64,000 nucleotides of DNA from Cyanophora paradoxa (Eukaryota; Glaucocystophyceae; Cyanophorales; Cyanophoraceae), in NCBI GenBank assembly GCA_004431415.1, contig QPMI01000035.1:241352-305351 (forward strand). The letters run 5' to 3'. Numbering within the stretch: the stretch's first letter is position 1; each line of letters begins with the position of its first letter. A program made the translations under genes and the position numbers. Positions 48,001-55,897 of this stretch are shown here, piece after piece. The notes beneath the pieces are model-generated. The model worked only from the letters and a program-made list of their open reading frames with translations. It did not search any database and had not been told where the DNA came from.

Positions 48001-48423
48001 GTGGAGGCGTATTTCGTTGGACCCAAGGTTTACTGCTGTCGTTTTGTGAAGGCAAATGGGGAGTCTGACGTGCATGTGCGTGCGAAAGGAATACCGAAGA
48101 GCTGGATAGAAGAGAACTGGCTTTCGAGTGATCCGGAGATGAGGAAGGGGCACCTCGAATCACGGGTCGCTTTGGAAGCGTTCAAGCAGATGCTCGAGAG
48201 CCGGTATCAGCCAGAGTGCACAATTGAGTCTAAACTTGCTCGTGTCTTCAAACCGAATGGAAAGCAACGCGAGGCAGGGATTGGCTTTAGTTCAATCATC
48301 CAGATTCCTTTCAGCAGAGTATTAAATAAGACGGAATACACAAAGCGAAAGATAATTTCGGATGACTATTACAGCACGGTTCCCCATGAGTACATCAGCC
48401 CGAATTCAGGAGGTATACTATGA
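45097..48423 (+). CDS. pPolB: Protein-primed family B DNA polymerase
   Basis: 1108 residues, the element's replicase. A long N-terminal region (about residues 1-360) precedes a Cys-rich finger CSACGKMQFELERHKLTC with CARCRCAYN and a later HTNKC (about 365-410). The exonuclease motifs follow: GADFETFPCD (Exo I), VFYNGAGFDLIFIY (Exo II) and YLRADVRSMTELY (Exo III). The polymerase motifs are DLDVVSLYPTAMYF (A), KIQLNGLYGKFAQRP (B) and FYTDTDSLVV (C). Length and order match Polinton/PLV protein-primed polymerases, which start from a terminal protein at the genome ends. The frame is open upstream to 45030 but has no earlier ATG. The 3' end overlaps the integrase start by 38 bp. Confidence 0.93.
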   Translation: MDRNNLRAEIRSLAQELHNLRYINGTYLNTLMRLADPQRGTHTQNLRANLSTLLRLRQTNRPQRPLYQSWITSHFENERNARIEATREFDEIVEYGISNLFRETGRGDTVLNYTHYAYPGLFFTKDILDIDPTPIPERVKEITIEFLRELRIPEKIGSSVLIRFHFDNFSMYRTQLATIEEGTMQSLLSNLAEKMEQWMLAQQPYEDNDLWPVVKIEVLIAENAAGALGNVPKLPFNGKALTMNKIYCPISPEDNCVLECFEYVKLNPGRKSLDRIYKQLQRLDYGGIRTQLGLRRGMISVDVPTIKKLSAFYRIDTSVFEFSQGKFKLLFATDLGFEKRAHLCIVDVHCYLIKDKRTTEMEKCSACGKMQFELERHKLTCQFCARCRCAYNPIEDHTNKCVAAIRNKGVIGRKITPCEKESEFTAMDSVIGADFETFPCDGKTHVPYAVDTDIISKGEIVGTKMFYGPETLNKFMLWLDGWTEKTTVVFYNGAGFDLIFIYRWLIENRPDSQVNVMRSSGKIKSMKWKTTAGGELTSFDPCLHIQGSLKQAGKDYGCTTIKGDFDHRKIKTWADVETHKDEWGEYLRADVRSMTELYMKYSSTSFELFGINVNSKQTLTASSMAFQIYRQLMKTELQLPKYSEDQIFRRAIYGGRCLPFKRKFVSKGPDDYLVDLDVVSLYPTAMYFNQFPTGKFKLINEPEALERFRKFMLSRKMEQLFIANISAKIPQDLVLSPLPRHESNLGWSNLKPIEREMYTSVDIYRAIALGVEITEVHEVYLFEGKERMFKDYIEKLYCMKARSRKGTAQYATAKIQLNGLYGKFAQRPVIETTELVSNYRRFKELQRTSTITDIEIESETRMYATYEVPESKRDACVSKPCFIGAFILSYSREIMDRFLVKMNSYKDIEAMPFYTDTDSLVVHRKFAELVTDCMKRPYSVEGMSEEEANRAICENELGKLDYDIQGHIVEAYFVGPKVYCCRFVKANGESDVHVRAKGIPKSWIEENWLSSDPEMRKGHLESRVALEAFKQMLESRYQPECTIESKLARVFKPNGKQREAGIGFSSIIQIPFSRVLNKTEYTKRKIISDDYYSTVPHEYISPNSGGIL

Positions 48424-49522
48424 TCCAGAAATAGGGCTTCAGTCGGCCACACGTATTGCCAAGAAGTTGAAAATACCAGTTGCCAGAGTAAGAGCAGTGC
48501 TGGAGAAATTATCGACAGCGCAAAGATTTGCGAGGCCGCAGAAAGAGAAACCATTCACAAGTATAACATACGACAAAGCAGAGAAATACTACGAAGTAGA
48601 TCTAATCGACGTGACTCCATACGCCAAAACAAACCGCGGCATTCACTTTATAATGAACGCAGTGGACGTAGTGACTCGGAAAGCCTACAGCATTCCAATG
48701 AAGAACAAGAGCGAAAGTACACTCCTTTCAACACTACGGAAACTCATAGATAGTTTTCCAGCCAAGCCGGATATTATTCAGACAGATCAGGAGTTTAAAG
48801 CTTCAGCTGGTAGTTTGTTAGAAGCTGAGGGAATTAAGCACAATGCTGTGGAAGCGCATCGACCGCAAGCCAACGGCAAAATAGAGAGATTTAATGGAAC
48901 TTTGAAGCGAATTATTGCACGGTATATGGAGGCATATGACACGGATAGGTACATCGACAAGCTGCCCGCATTTGTGCGTAATTATAATTCGTCAGAGCAT
49001 AGGTCAATTGGTACATCGCCAAACGCTGCAGCAGAGAATCCGAAGGAAACTATTGCACGCAACGACTACCAGAGAGAAGTGTACGAGCAGCAACACTACC
49101 TGAAGGAGGACGAATTTAAAGTAGGCGATCGCGTGCGGGTGCAGCTAGAGAAAAAACGTTTCGACAAATCTTCAAAGCCGACGTATTCAAAAGAAATCTA
49201 TACGATTATGGAGATAGGTGGCTTTGGACCGCTGCTCAAATTTACGCTTTCGGGCTACAACAAAGCGGTGAACTACCAGCAACTTTTAAAGGTCCCAGTA
49301 GATTCAGAGGAACGTCGTGCGGGAAATGCAGCACAGAGAGCAATGCAACGACGAAAGAAGGAGCTAAATCTGATGCGAGAGAACTTAGATCGAGTGGACA
49401 TTGAAAAAAATAAGAAGCTGCTTCGCCTTCAAAAGCAACTTGCGACAGCTGGAACTGTCAAGTTAAATCCTGGTGGAATATTAGAGAGAACAAAGACCAG
49501 AAGGCTAGTCAAACGGCTATAA
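48386..49522 (+). CDS. INT: Retroviral-type (rve, DDE) integrase
   Basis: 378 residues from ATG 48386 (MSTSARIQEVYYDPEIG); the frame is open a little further upstream inside the polymerase gene. An N-terminal helix-turn-helix-like segment (ATRIAKKLKIPVARVRAVLE) precedes the catalytic core: EVDLIDVTPYA (first Asp), DIIQTDQEFKA (second Asp) and HRPQANGKIERFNGTLKR (Glu). The C-terminal part FKVGDRVRVQLEKKRF with KEIYTIMEI resembles the SH3-like domain of Maverick and Ty3-type integrases. The tail is basic and coiled. It would insert the linear element into host DNA. All catalytic residues are present. Confidence 0.92.
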   Translation: MSTSARIQEVYYDPEIGLQSATRIAKKLKIPVARVRAVLEKLSTAQRFARPQKEKPFTSITYDKAEKYYEVDLIDVTPYAKTNRGIHFIMNAVDVVTRKAYSIPMKNKSESTLLSTLRKLIDSFPAKPDIIQTDQEFKASAGSLLEAEGIKHNAVEAHRPQANGKIERFNGTLKRIIARYMEAYDTDRYIDKLPAFVRNYNSSEHRSIGTSPNAAAENPKETIARNDYQREVYEQQHYLKEDEFKVGDRVRVQLEKKRFDKSSKPTYSKEIYTIMEIGGFGPLLKFTLSGYNKAVNYQQLLKVPVDSEERRAGNAAQRAMQRRKKELNLMRENLDRVDIEKNKKLLRLQKQLATAGTVKLNPGGILERTKTRRLVKRL

Positions 49523-49870
49523 CAACACATTGTTGGAGGGACTCTAGAAGCGCTAACTTTTCGTAAATTCGACTGCGATAGCGGCGATTGGCCTCTAAAT
49601 GATTCTCGCTGTTGTTCTGCTGGTACCTCGAGCTGGCTTCTATGTGTCGTCTGCGAAATTCTGGATCTTCGTTGTAACGACGGCGATGGCTCTCAGCACG
49701 CTTTGCTTTTCGTGCAGCAGCGATTTCAGGGGTGACAACAATTGGTTTGCGACCACGCTGTTTAGTTGATGATTCAACATCCATTTCTTTGATTTTCTCG
49801 TCACAAACAAGGTGCGAAATCTTTTTATGGCATAAATCGCAGGTTTGTGTTGCGTTAAATTTTCGAACAT
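49509..49870 (-). CDS. Small zinc-finger/basic DNA-binding-like protein, start disturbed
   Basis: The minus-strand frame reads TCDLCHKKISHLVCDEKIKE, then a basic linker KQRGRKPIVVTPEIAAARKA and repeated RRRYNEDPEFRRRHIEASSR / NHLEANRRYRSRIYE segments. Two Cys pairs suggest a zinc ribbon; the basic helical repeats suggest nucleic-acid binding. No ATG lies in this frame before the CxxC. An ATG at 49870 (MFENLTQHK) is in another frame just upstream, so a one-base shift near 49840 probably broke the start. The 3' end overlaps the integrase end tail to tail. Confidence 0.5.
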
Positions 49871-49894
49871 AAAATCCGAGATATAATTCAAAGA

Positions 49895-50155
49895 ATGGCC
49901 GCAGGAACAATTCGATTTGGAAAGTACCGCGGTGAGACTCATTTGAAGGTTGTTTTAACCGATCCGAAATATGCCGAATGGCTAATGTCTTGGGAACATC
50001 TGCGTGAGTACGATAAGAGGCAATTGCAGCGTGCTTTTGAAATATGTCAATCGAACGATCTGTCAACAGTAAACGGGATGCTTGAATATGTAGAGCGAGA
50101 GAGGAAACCAACTGTAGAAGATCTTACAGATTTGCCCGATTTTGACTTGTCTTAA
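49895..50155 (+). CDS. Small GKYxG-motif protein (DUF3820-like)
   Basis: 86 residues, MAAGTIRFGKYRGETHLKVV, then DPKYAEWLMSWEHL. The pattern FGKYxG...DPxYxxWL is shared with small DUF3820-type proteins found in bacteria, phages and large DNA viruses; their function is not well established. The acidic C-terminus is typical of a small soluble viral protein. It lies 33 bp before the HNH-AP2 gene, probably in one expression unit. Confidence 0.6.
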   Translation: MAAGTIRFGKYRGETHLKVVLTDPKYAEWLMSWEHLREYDKRQLQRAFEICQSNDLSTVNGMLEYVERERKPTVEDLTDLPDFDLS

Positions 50156-50188
50156 AGAGATCGCAATCTCAGATTGTAAAGAAGAGAT

Positions 50189-50755
50189 ATGGAGACAATT
50201 CCAGATGTCTCTGAAGGAGCTGTTGCTATCCCGCTTGGTGGAATCCGCAATCATCGTCGAGTAATTATCGCCTACGCCCTTGTTTCACAGGAAGATGCTG
50301 TGCGAGTGCTTGGATTCCGCTGGTGTTTGATGTATGGATATGCTCGAACCCTAATCAATGGAAAAACCGTGTTCTTGCACAACTACATCAGCGGCGTATT
50401 AGAGAACGGATTAACTGTTGATCATATAAATCTGAACAAGCTTGATAACCGCCGCGAAAATCTTCGACTGGCAACAAAGCGGCAGCAACAGCTGAACCGA
50501 GGACAGTTCCGAAATAACACATCAGGATTCATTGGTGTTTACTTCGATCAGAGATGTGGTAAATGGAAGGCGGAATATCGGATAAATGGTCGCAAAAAGC
50601 ACATCGGATACTTTACTACTGCTGAGGCAGCAGCGAGAGCCCGCGATGCTTACGCTCTAGAACATACTTCAGCTGAGGACCGTCCATTCCTGCGTCTAAA
50701 TTTCACAGACGAATCCGTCTCCCACCAAGAGCACCCTTCAGTTGCGACCCAGTAG
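50189..50755 (+). CDS. HNH endonuclease with AP2 DNA-binding domain
   Basis: 188 residues. The HNH core lies at about residues 75-105: LTVDHINLNKLDNRRENLRL (His of VDH, Asn of DN and RREN) followed by ATKRQQQLN. An AP2-type domain follows (about 110-165): NNTSGFIGVYFDQRCGKWKA, then YRINGRKKHIGYFTTAEAAA with ARARDAYAL. This HNH-AP2 combination is common in homing-type endonucleases of phages and protist viruses. It stands alone here, not inside an intron or intein, so it is a free-standing endonuclease or a domesticated regulator. Its 3' end overlaps the facing gene by 53 bp. Confidence 0.85.
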   Translation: METIPDVSEGAVAIPLGGIRNHRRVIIAYALVSQEDAVRVLGFRWCLMYGYARTLINGKTVFLHNYISGVLENGLTVDHINLNKLDNRRENLRLATKRQQQLNRGQFRNNTSGFIGVYFDQRCGKWKAEYRINGRKKHIGYFTTAEAAARARDAYALEHTSAEDRPFLRLNFTDESVSHQEHPSVATQ

Positions 50756-51332
50756 AATTTGGTTCAGAAACGTTGGGAGTTGCTGGCTTTACTTCGGCAG
50801 AATCGAGAACTTGTGAAGCCTTTATTTTTTCATTTTTCAGATACCGCAAATCCGGTACGTCAACAGGTCTGTGCTTAAAAATCTCGCTTCGCAACATCTC
50901 GCGGATCTTAGCTCTTTCTTGCTTGTCTTTTACATACGATTCGATATTAGCTGATCGAGCCTCGAGATCTCGCAATTTAGCTGTTAGTTCCTCGATCTGA
51001 CTCTTTGATACTGTTGCTGTCTTGATTTTTGGCCCTGAATAACGTGGTTCAGATGCCATGGCTTGGATAATTCTAGCAGCATCCTCATCAATATCAGACT
51101 GCATTTCGTTTACAGTTTTAGCCTGGCTTTGTCGGTCGTCAACCGCACTTGCGTTAGCTGCTGCGGACGCAATTGTTTTCGCTACGGGTGCATTTAGTTT
51201 GGGGTCACTAGCTAGTTCCCCGCTAGGATTAGCAACAGCTGCGCCTTCAGTCGACCCACTTTCAACGAGTGGTTCAACAACATTAACCTTGCGTCTTTCA
51301 CGATATCCCTTCTTAGGAATCCCTTTTGCCAT
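50703..51332 (-). CDS. Hypothetical coiled-coil virion-associated protein
   Basis: 209 residues. Basic N-terminus (MAKGIPKKGYRERRK), an Ala/Ser-rich middle, then a predicted coiled coil (SQIEELTAKLRDLEARSANI, VKDKQERAKIREMLRSEIFK) and a basic end GGRRIRL. I do not recognise the family. It sits 10 bp downstream of the packaging ATPase on the same strand, in the ATPase-capsid block, which suggests a role in assembly. Confidence 0.6.
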   Translation of the reverse strand: MAKGIPKKGYRERRKVNVVEPLVESGSTEGAAVANPSGELASDPKLNAPVAKTIASAAANASAVDDRQSQAKTVNEMQSDIDEDAARIIQAMASEPRYSGPKIKTATVSKSQIEELTAKLRDLEARSANIESYVKDKQERAKIREMLRSEIFKHRPVDVPDLRYLKNEKIKASQVLDSAEVKPATPNVSEPNSTGSQLKGALGGRRIRL

Positions 51333-51341
51333 CTTCTGTTC

Positions 51342-52091
51342 TTAAGATAAGAATTTAAAACGCTTCTTTTTGGGATGAACAGGCGAAGACTCTTCTTTTT
51401 TAGACTCTTCTTCTTGTCTTAGCCACTTAGAGAAACGAAAGCTCTTGTCTTCAGCAGCCTTGTCAACGTACCAGGCAGTATCATATTTAGTTCCATCCAG
51501 GACTAGGCACTGATAATCGTGCGCCCAGGTTTCAAACAAGGCTAAGAACTCATCCTTTGGAAGGTGTGAAAACTCTCTATAAATTGTCTCCAGTTCGGTG
51601 TGATTTGAATAACTGAAGAAAAAACAATAGTCAGAGTTCGATCTTATAGACTGACTCAAAGCAGTCAATTTTTGGGTCATTAGAATAGTTGAAATGTTAA
51701 AATGACGGCCCTGCGTAAAAAGTCGATTTACAGTCTTGCTATTTCGCAGATCAACAGTTTCAGAGGCAGCAACAAGATCGTCCAATACAAGCAATATCTG
51801 CGGCGCTTTCTTTTTGTTTTCAATCAAATTGCGCTGTGAATCAATGATTTCTGCAACAATGGCGGGCTGAAAATCGTCGTAAAGCTCTTTAGTTATTGCA
51901 GAATACTCGCCGTTGAATTTGGTGGCGGTAAACACAACGACTCGATTAATCTTTGGATATAACAGTCTAAGTAAATGCTTTGTGCAATAGAAAGACTTGC
52001 CGCTATTGGACTTCGATATAAATAGGGCTTTGAATGGTACCCTCATATCGCTAGGCTGGAACTGTGCGAGCTCGTCTGACCCATCCATCAA
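51342..52091 (-). CDS. A32-like genome-packaging ATPase (FtsK/HerA superfamily)
   Basis: 249 residues. Walker A is FISKSNSGKSFYCTK (about residues 29-43); Walker B is QILLVLDDLVAAS (about 98-110). The segment RNSKTVNRLFTQGRHFNIST with ILMTQ (sensor Gln) is as expected for A32-type ATPases, and the C-terminal tail is basic. It pumps viral DNA into preformed capsids. Start at 52091 or the next codon (MM). It lies 17 bp downstream of the capsid gene on the same strand. Confidence 0.88.
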   Translation of the reverse strand: MMDGSDELAQFQPSDMRVPFKALFISKSNSGKSFYCTKHLLRLLYPKINRVVVFTATKFNGEYSAITKELYDDFQPAIVAEIIDSQRNLIENKKKAPQILLVLDDLVAASETVDLRNSKTVNRLFTQGRHFNISTILMTQKLTALSQSIRSNSDYCFFFSYSNHTELETIYREFSHLPKDEFLALFETWAHDYQCLVLDGTKYDTAWYVDKAAEDKSFRFSKWLRQEEESKKEESSPVHPKKKRFKFLS

Positions 52092-52108
52092 AAAGATAGT
52101 CGGTGAAA

Positions 52109-53497
52109 TTAGAGGTTCACCTTACGAAGACCCGCAGCATCAACAATTAGTACAGTGTGAAGGAGAGCTCGAACCTGGACGTAAATCTTGTTGTTAGCAT
52201 CGTAAGCAGCAGGGTTCATGATATTCAGGAAGCAGCTGCTGGAGTTCGTCAGATCTACGAAACCAGTTTGAGCAGCATTTCGAATCGATTTATCCCCACT
52301 AATGCAAAATGGCAATCCAGTCAGCACGTACCTATTCAAAGGTGCGTCGAGATTGGAGCACTTGAAGACATCAGCGATGAGTTCGGCACCTTGCAAGAGA
52401 GGGACAGGCTCATTTGAATAAAGCCGCTGTCCATTCAATTCGCAGGAAATAGTGATATCGCGAGCATTAGCCTCGGTTTTGAGGACACTGTGTTTTCCAT
52501 CAGTTTGGTTCATGTTTGGCTGCTTGCGAATGCTAACGAACAGGCCGTAGCAAAGTCCACTGATTTGAGACAGATTAATCCGGGTTGGCGCACCAGCACC
52601 TGCATAAGTAATTGAATCAGCATCAACCCAGCCGACATCGGTAGCGGGAATTGCGATTCCAGACGTTTTGACTTTCTCAATCACCTGGGCAAAAGTGGCC
52701 TCATCAACGTTGATGCAATGAGCAATAATCTTTGGATTCGAAAGCTCCGGATTGGCAGGGGTGACACTGAGAACATTGGGAGTTATATTCTGGCCGATGT
52801 TTGCAGGGGATGCAGCAGCAGCTCCCACGCTCCCAAGTCCATCTTCTTTAGAAGCATCACCGCCTATGGCATATTCTGTTACAAACCTACCACCATAGCT
52901 GGTTTCGACGAAGCCCTGGGCACGATCACGGAACCAAACCTCGACGGAAACCTCGCCAGATAGAGCACCAATCGGAAGCACAGAACCCTCCCAGGGACAG
53001 GGGATTTTTACACTGAAAATACCTCCAGTGCGATTGCTCCCCTGAGGTGGTGTTCCATGGAGCCAGCCACCGGATCGGTACTTCTTTTTAAGCTGAGCAT
53101 CATCATTGAAAATCAGAGCGCTGTGAACAAGCCAGTCCTCGGGGACAATGTAGCTGTAGGAAGCATATTTGATTTCGATTCGCTTTACGAGAGCACCAAC
53201 CGATCGCAAATAACCAGTGCGAACCAGGTCAGTGTCACCAGTAAATGCTGTCAACTCGGGCAGGGTAAACTGGAGTTCGAGCCCCTGAAGGAAGTTGTAT
53301 CTGGGAAGGAAGTAGGTGACTCGTTTACCGAAGCAGTCTCCATAGTCATTGCTTGGGTTGACAACAACACGAACAGGCTTGGTTTGGCTCGTTAGACCCA
53401 ACATAAGCTCATTGTTCATAAAGAAGTCCTTCGCTTCCTGCGGAGTTGTCAGGAGCTCTTTGAGGCCGAGCCGCTGCAAATTTTGAGTGACATCCAT
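52109..53497 (-). CDS. MCP: Major capsid protein (probable double jelly-roll)
   Basis: 462 residues, intact. Assigned from position next to the ATPase, length, beta-rich composition and recognisable stretches: KRVTYFLPRYNFLQGLELQF, YLRSVGALVKRIEIKY near the N-terminus; GGIFSVKIPCPW and GEVSVEVWFRDR in the first half; ARDITISCELNGQRLYSNEP and RYVLTGLPF in the second. PLV/Polinton major capsids of this size form pseudo-hexameric trimers. The fold is inferred, not shown. Upstream sequence is AT-rich (ATTATATAATTCGATG on the minus strand). Confidence 0.75.
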   Translation of the reverse strand: MDVTQNLQRLGLKELLTTPQEAKDFFMNNELMLGLTSQTKPVRVVVNPSNDYGDCFGKRVTYFLPRYNFLQGLELQFTLPELTAFTGDTDLVRTGYLRSVGALVKRIEIKYASYSYIVPEDWLVHSALIFNDDAQLKKKYRSGGWLHGTPPQGSNRTGGIFSVKIPCPWEGSVLPIGALSGEVSVEVWFRDRAQGFVETSYGGRFVTEYAIGGDASKEDGLGSVGAAAASPANIGQNITPNVLSVTPANPELSNPKIIAHCINVDEATFAQVIEKVKTSGIAIPATDVGWVDADSITYAGAGAPTRINLSQISGLCYGLFVSIRKQPNMNQTDGKHSVLKTEANARDITISCELNGQRLYSNEPVPLLQGAELIADVFKCSNLDAPLNRYVLTGLPFCISGDKSIRNAAQTGFVDLTNSSSCFLNIMNPAAYDANNKIYVQVRALLHTVLIVDAAGLRKVNL

Positions 53498-53542
53498 CGA
53501 ATTATATAATTGCTGTGAAAGAAAATAATTCTGCCGCTTAGC

Positions 53543-54496
53543 TCAGTTTGACGAATTGATCCAAGGATATGTCTTCGATCTTTTCTGTAGCTGAAGTTTT
53601 GCAAGTTCGTAAACAACATCACCATTGGGTTCGTCAGGACCATAACGAATTTCGAGAATAAATGACACAGGAGCTCCATTTAAATCAGCGATTCGCTGCA
53701 TAAAATCGTATATCTCAATAGTCACAGAGTACAGGTCCAGCTTTGAATAAACATACTTATACAAAGGAGTTGCTTCAGTTGAATCATAGTAGGCTGTTTC
53801 GCCTGGACGGAGGGCGCTGGAATGCTGAGCTTTGAGAAAAAGCCAGGAATTGAAGTATTGGGCATACTGACAAGGTCACCAATTTCAGGAATGCGAAGTA
53901 GCACATGATCATCGGAGTGACATCAGGCTCATAAGCGCCTGCTATATATTCAGTATTTATAGATAATGTCTTTGACCGAATCGGTAGAATTGATCGCAAG
54001 CCTAGCAGCTTTGCAGTTCGCTGAGCCCTAGCAACAGCCTGGTAGTTTCTGATTTCCCGCCCACCCAGGTTCGGTGCCAACATCAGAGCAATAAAGAACT
54101 CGAAGCTAGCTGTGAACCCTATTGATTTAACTGCTGAATTATACGTGCACGTGATACCAGTCCCCGTCAACCTTTCGTTTATCTTTGTCACAAGCGAGGT
54201 GACGTCGTAATTTCCAGATGGAATTGTAATGTTATTCCAGGCTCCAAAACCTGGCTGAGGTGGTCGGGTCCCTCATTTGCAGGATCATATTTGCACCAAT
54301 ATATATACGTGTCAAACACTAAATCCTCTGCTGGATCGAGTGCATCAACTGTGCTCATTGTGTTGGGGATCTCAGCTGATACCAAGCGCACAGCTTTTAC
54401 ATCCTGATAAACTTTAGGCAGTCTTACTTTAAATTTTGAGGTGGATGTCAGCTCATCCGCTTGGTGGCTTGCAATGCAGACGTAGTCCGTCGGCAT
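53543..54496 (-). pseudogene. Minor capsid (penton-like) protein A, frameshifted
   Basis: Start MPTDYVCIASHQADEL at 54496. Coding continues in different frames: break 1 near 54240 (before NNITIPSGNYDVTSLVTKIN), break 2 near 53905 (into LLRIPEIGDLVSMPNTSIPG) and break 3 near 53825 (into RPGETAYYDSTEATPLYKYV), ending SKTYPWINSSN at 53543. The pattern KFKVRLP...VKAVRLVSAEIPNT is typical of Polinton/PLV minor capsid (penton) proteins and matches the neighbouring gene B. Each break is a single-base shift, so either the gene is decaying or the assembly has indels. Confidence 0.65.
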
Positions 54497-54523
54497 CTTT
54501 TTTATATCAGTTAGAGAATAAAA
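54497..54523. promoter_or_regulatory. 27-bp divergent promoter between the two minor capsid genes
   Basis: The whole gap between opposing start codons is 27 bp of A/T-rich DNA, with a TTTATATCAG element and ATAAAA directly before the plus-strand ATG. Leaders must be almost absent. Confidence 0.5.
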
Positions 54524-55444
54524 ATGGTCGAAGACAAGCATCGACGCTGCGTCAGGCTCAGCTTTGACAGTAGAGACAGAAGGCCAATCGATTCAGAGGC
54601 AAACTTTGTGCTAGAAATAAATGAACCTATAATCAATCCAGTTGCTGTTCGACTTACCCAGTGTGAGTTCGCAAACAGCCTTTACACGAGCATTAGAGAT
54701 GAGTATCTTTCGATCACCTTCCCCAACATTTGGACGGAAAATCTGGCAGTTTTTGAGCCTGGTATAATTACTACTGCAAATATGGGCGAAACAGATCTTT
54801 ACAACTTTGGCCTATCGTTTAAGTTTGAACTGGGGGGAATCGTAATAGCATATTTCAAATTGTTTCGGGACCCAGAGACACTGAAAATGTCTGCTTATTG
54901 CAACCGTTCCTGCACAGTGACCTGCCAGTTCAAAGCTCTATCGAATCTGCTAGGGCTGAACCGAAATGAGCCCCTCCAGCTGTCTCCTATCGTGATTGAA
55001 GGAGGACAAAGATCAGTAACTGCAGCTGAGCGATATCTCGAAGTTGCTGGCATTCCAGTAACACCTTCACACCCTGAATATGGCGTGGACTTCACCGAAA
55101 GAATGCGGAGTGAGCCACTTGGTTATGCTGTCGAATTTCCAAAGATAATTGACATGAACAGCGACCAGTATCTATTCCTAGTCTGTGAAGAGCTTCGACC
55201 ATTTGCTTCAAAGCTTCGCCGTGGGGCCAAAACAATGTGCAACTACGGGCTTGCTCGAATTCAAATGAGTCAGGACGTTGGCAAATTCGTTTATATAAAT
55301 CAGGATCATCAAAGCGAATGGATCCCCATCGAAGAGCGTCTTGTGCTGACTTCCTTGCGACTGCGCATTGTAGACAGAGATGGTGATGATGTATTACTGA
55401 ATGGATTGCCATGGTCTGGGGAGCTCCAGTTCAAACTGATTTGA
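54524..55444 (+). CDS. Minor capsid (penton-like) protein B
   Basis: 306 residues, intact. The N-terminal pattern LSFDSRDRRPIDSEANFVLE with NPVAVRLTQCEFANSLY parallels gene A (SKFKVRLP...VRLVSAEIPNT). A later stretch, CNRSCTVTCQFKALSNLLGL, parallels the A-gene SFEFFIAL...KLLGL region. Inferred to fill capsid vertices or act as a second minor capsid component. Being intact, it may keep the function if A is dead. A hairpin repeat begins 3 bp after its stop codon. Confidence 0.65.
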   Translation: MVEDKHRRCVRLSFDSRDRRPIDSEANFVLEINEPIINPVAVRLTQCEFANSLYTSIRDEYLSITFPNIWTENLAVFEPGIITTANMGETDLYNFGLSFKFELGGIVIAYFKLFRDPETLKMSAYCNRSCTVTCQFKALSNLLGLNRNEPLQLSPIVIEGGQRSVTAAERYLEVAGIPVTPSHPEYGVDFTERMRSEPLGYAVEFPKIIDMNSDQYLFLVCEELRPFASKLRRGAKTMCNYGLARIQMSQDVGKFVYINQDHQSEWIPIEERLVLTSLRLRIVDRDGDDVLLNGLPWSGELQFKLI

Positions 55445-55446
55445 AA

Positions 55447-55484
55447 AGTCGACAGACAAGCAGTCTCGGCTGTGCCTCCGCCCC
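55447..55484 (+). repeat. ACAAG-loop hairpin repeat, copy 1
   Basis: GTCGACAGACAAGCAGTCTC; a diverged copy placed directly after the stop of minor capsid gene B and followed by a T-rich stretch. The stem is imperfect here. Position suggests a transcript-end signal. Confidence 0.55.
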
Positions 55485-55610
55485 GTTTTATTTCTTGGCA
55501 CAATATATAAAAAAATGTCGCAGTTGATGCCCATAGCTCAGATTGAAAAGTACTTACCGTTGATGCGGGACAAAAAAGTATCACTTGTTGCGATTGGAGA
55601 TAAGCCAAGC

Positions 55611-55643
55611 ACAGTCGGCAGACAAGCTGCCTCGGCTGCGCCC
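55611..55643 (+). repeat. ACAAG-loop hairpin repeat, copy 2
   Basis: Core GTCGGCAGACAAGCTGCC, stem GGCAG/CTGCC around loop ACAAG, followed by TCGGCTGCGCCC. Identical over 33 bp to copy 3. Lies inside the small gene at 55515 and breaks its frame. Confidence 0.7.
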
Positions 55644-55719
55644 AAACAAACCTAGGTTTTCTGCAAGCTTACCGCCGATTTGGTCCTGACGGAATCAAAA
55701 AGGAGCTCGCAACCAGAAA

Positions 55720-55752
55720 CAGTCGGCAGACAAGCTGCCTCGGCTGCGCCCA
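55720..55752 (+). repeat. ACAAG-loop hairpin repeat, copy 3
   Basis: Identical to copy 2 over 33 bp, 109 bp further on. It adds 11 codons in frame inside the same small gene. Confidence 0.7.
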
Positions 55753-55897
55753 ACTTGGTATCAGCGAAGAGAGAATTACATTAAGAGGCGACTGGGAGGG
55801 CGTAATGGAGCACCATTTTGGGAGAAAGATAAATCTGGCAGAACTATTCCAACACGTCTTGGACTCTCTCTGATTTCCTGGGCATTCATGCCGCCGC

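Larger units (their letters stand above)
55515..55871 (+). pseudogene. Small unknown gene carrying two hairpin-repeat insertions
   Basis: ATG 55515 follows ATATATAAAAAA. The frame reads MSQLMPIAQIEKYLPLMRDK...VAIGDKPST, then runs into repeat copy 2 and a stop (55653-55655). Past the repeat the protein resumes in another frame as GFLQAYRRFGPDGIKKELAT; repeat copy 3 follows in frame, then LGISEERITLRGDWEGVMEH...FQHVLDSL to TGA 55869-55871. Leaving out copy 2 (about 43 nt) restores a clean reading, so the repeats look inserted into a once continuous gene. Family not recognised. Confidence 0.45.

Noticed and set aside
47753-48163. Minus-strand frame inside the polymerase
   Set aside because: Shadow of the polymerase coding sequence; no features of its own.
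49871-50111. Extension of the zinc-finger frame upstream to 50111
   Set aside because: It begins at TTG and lies antisense to the convincing GKYxG gene.
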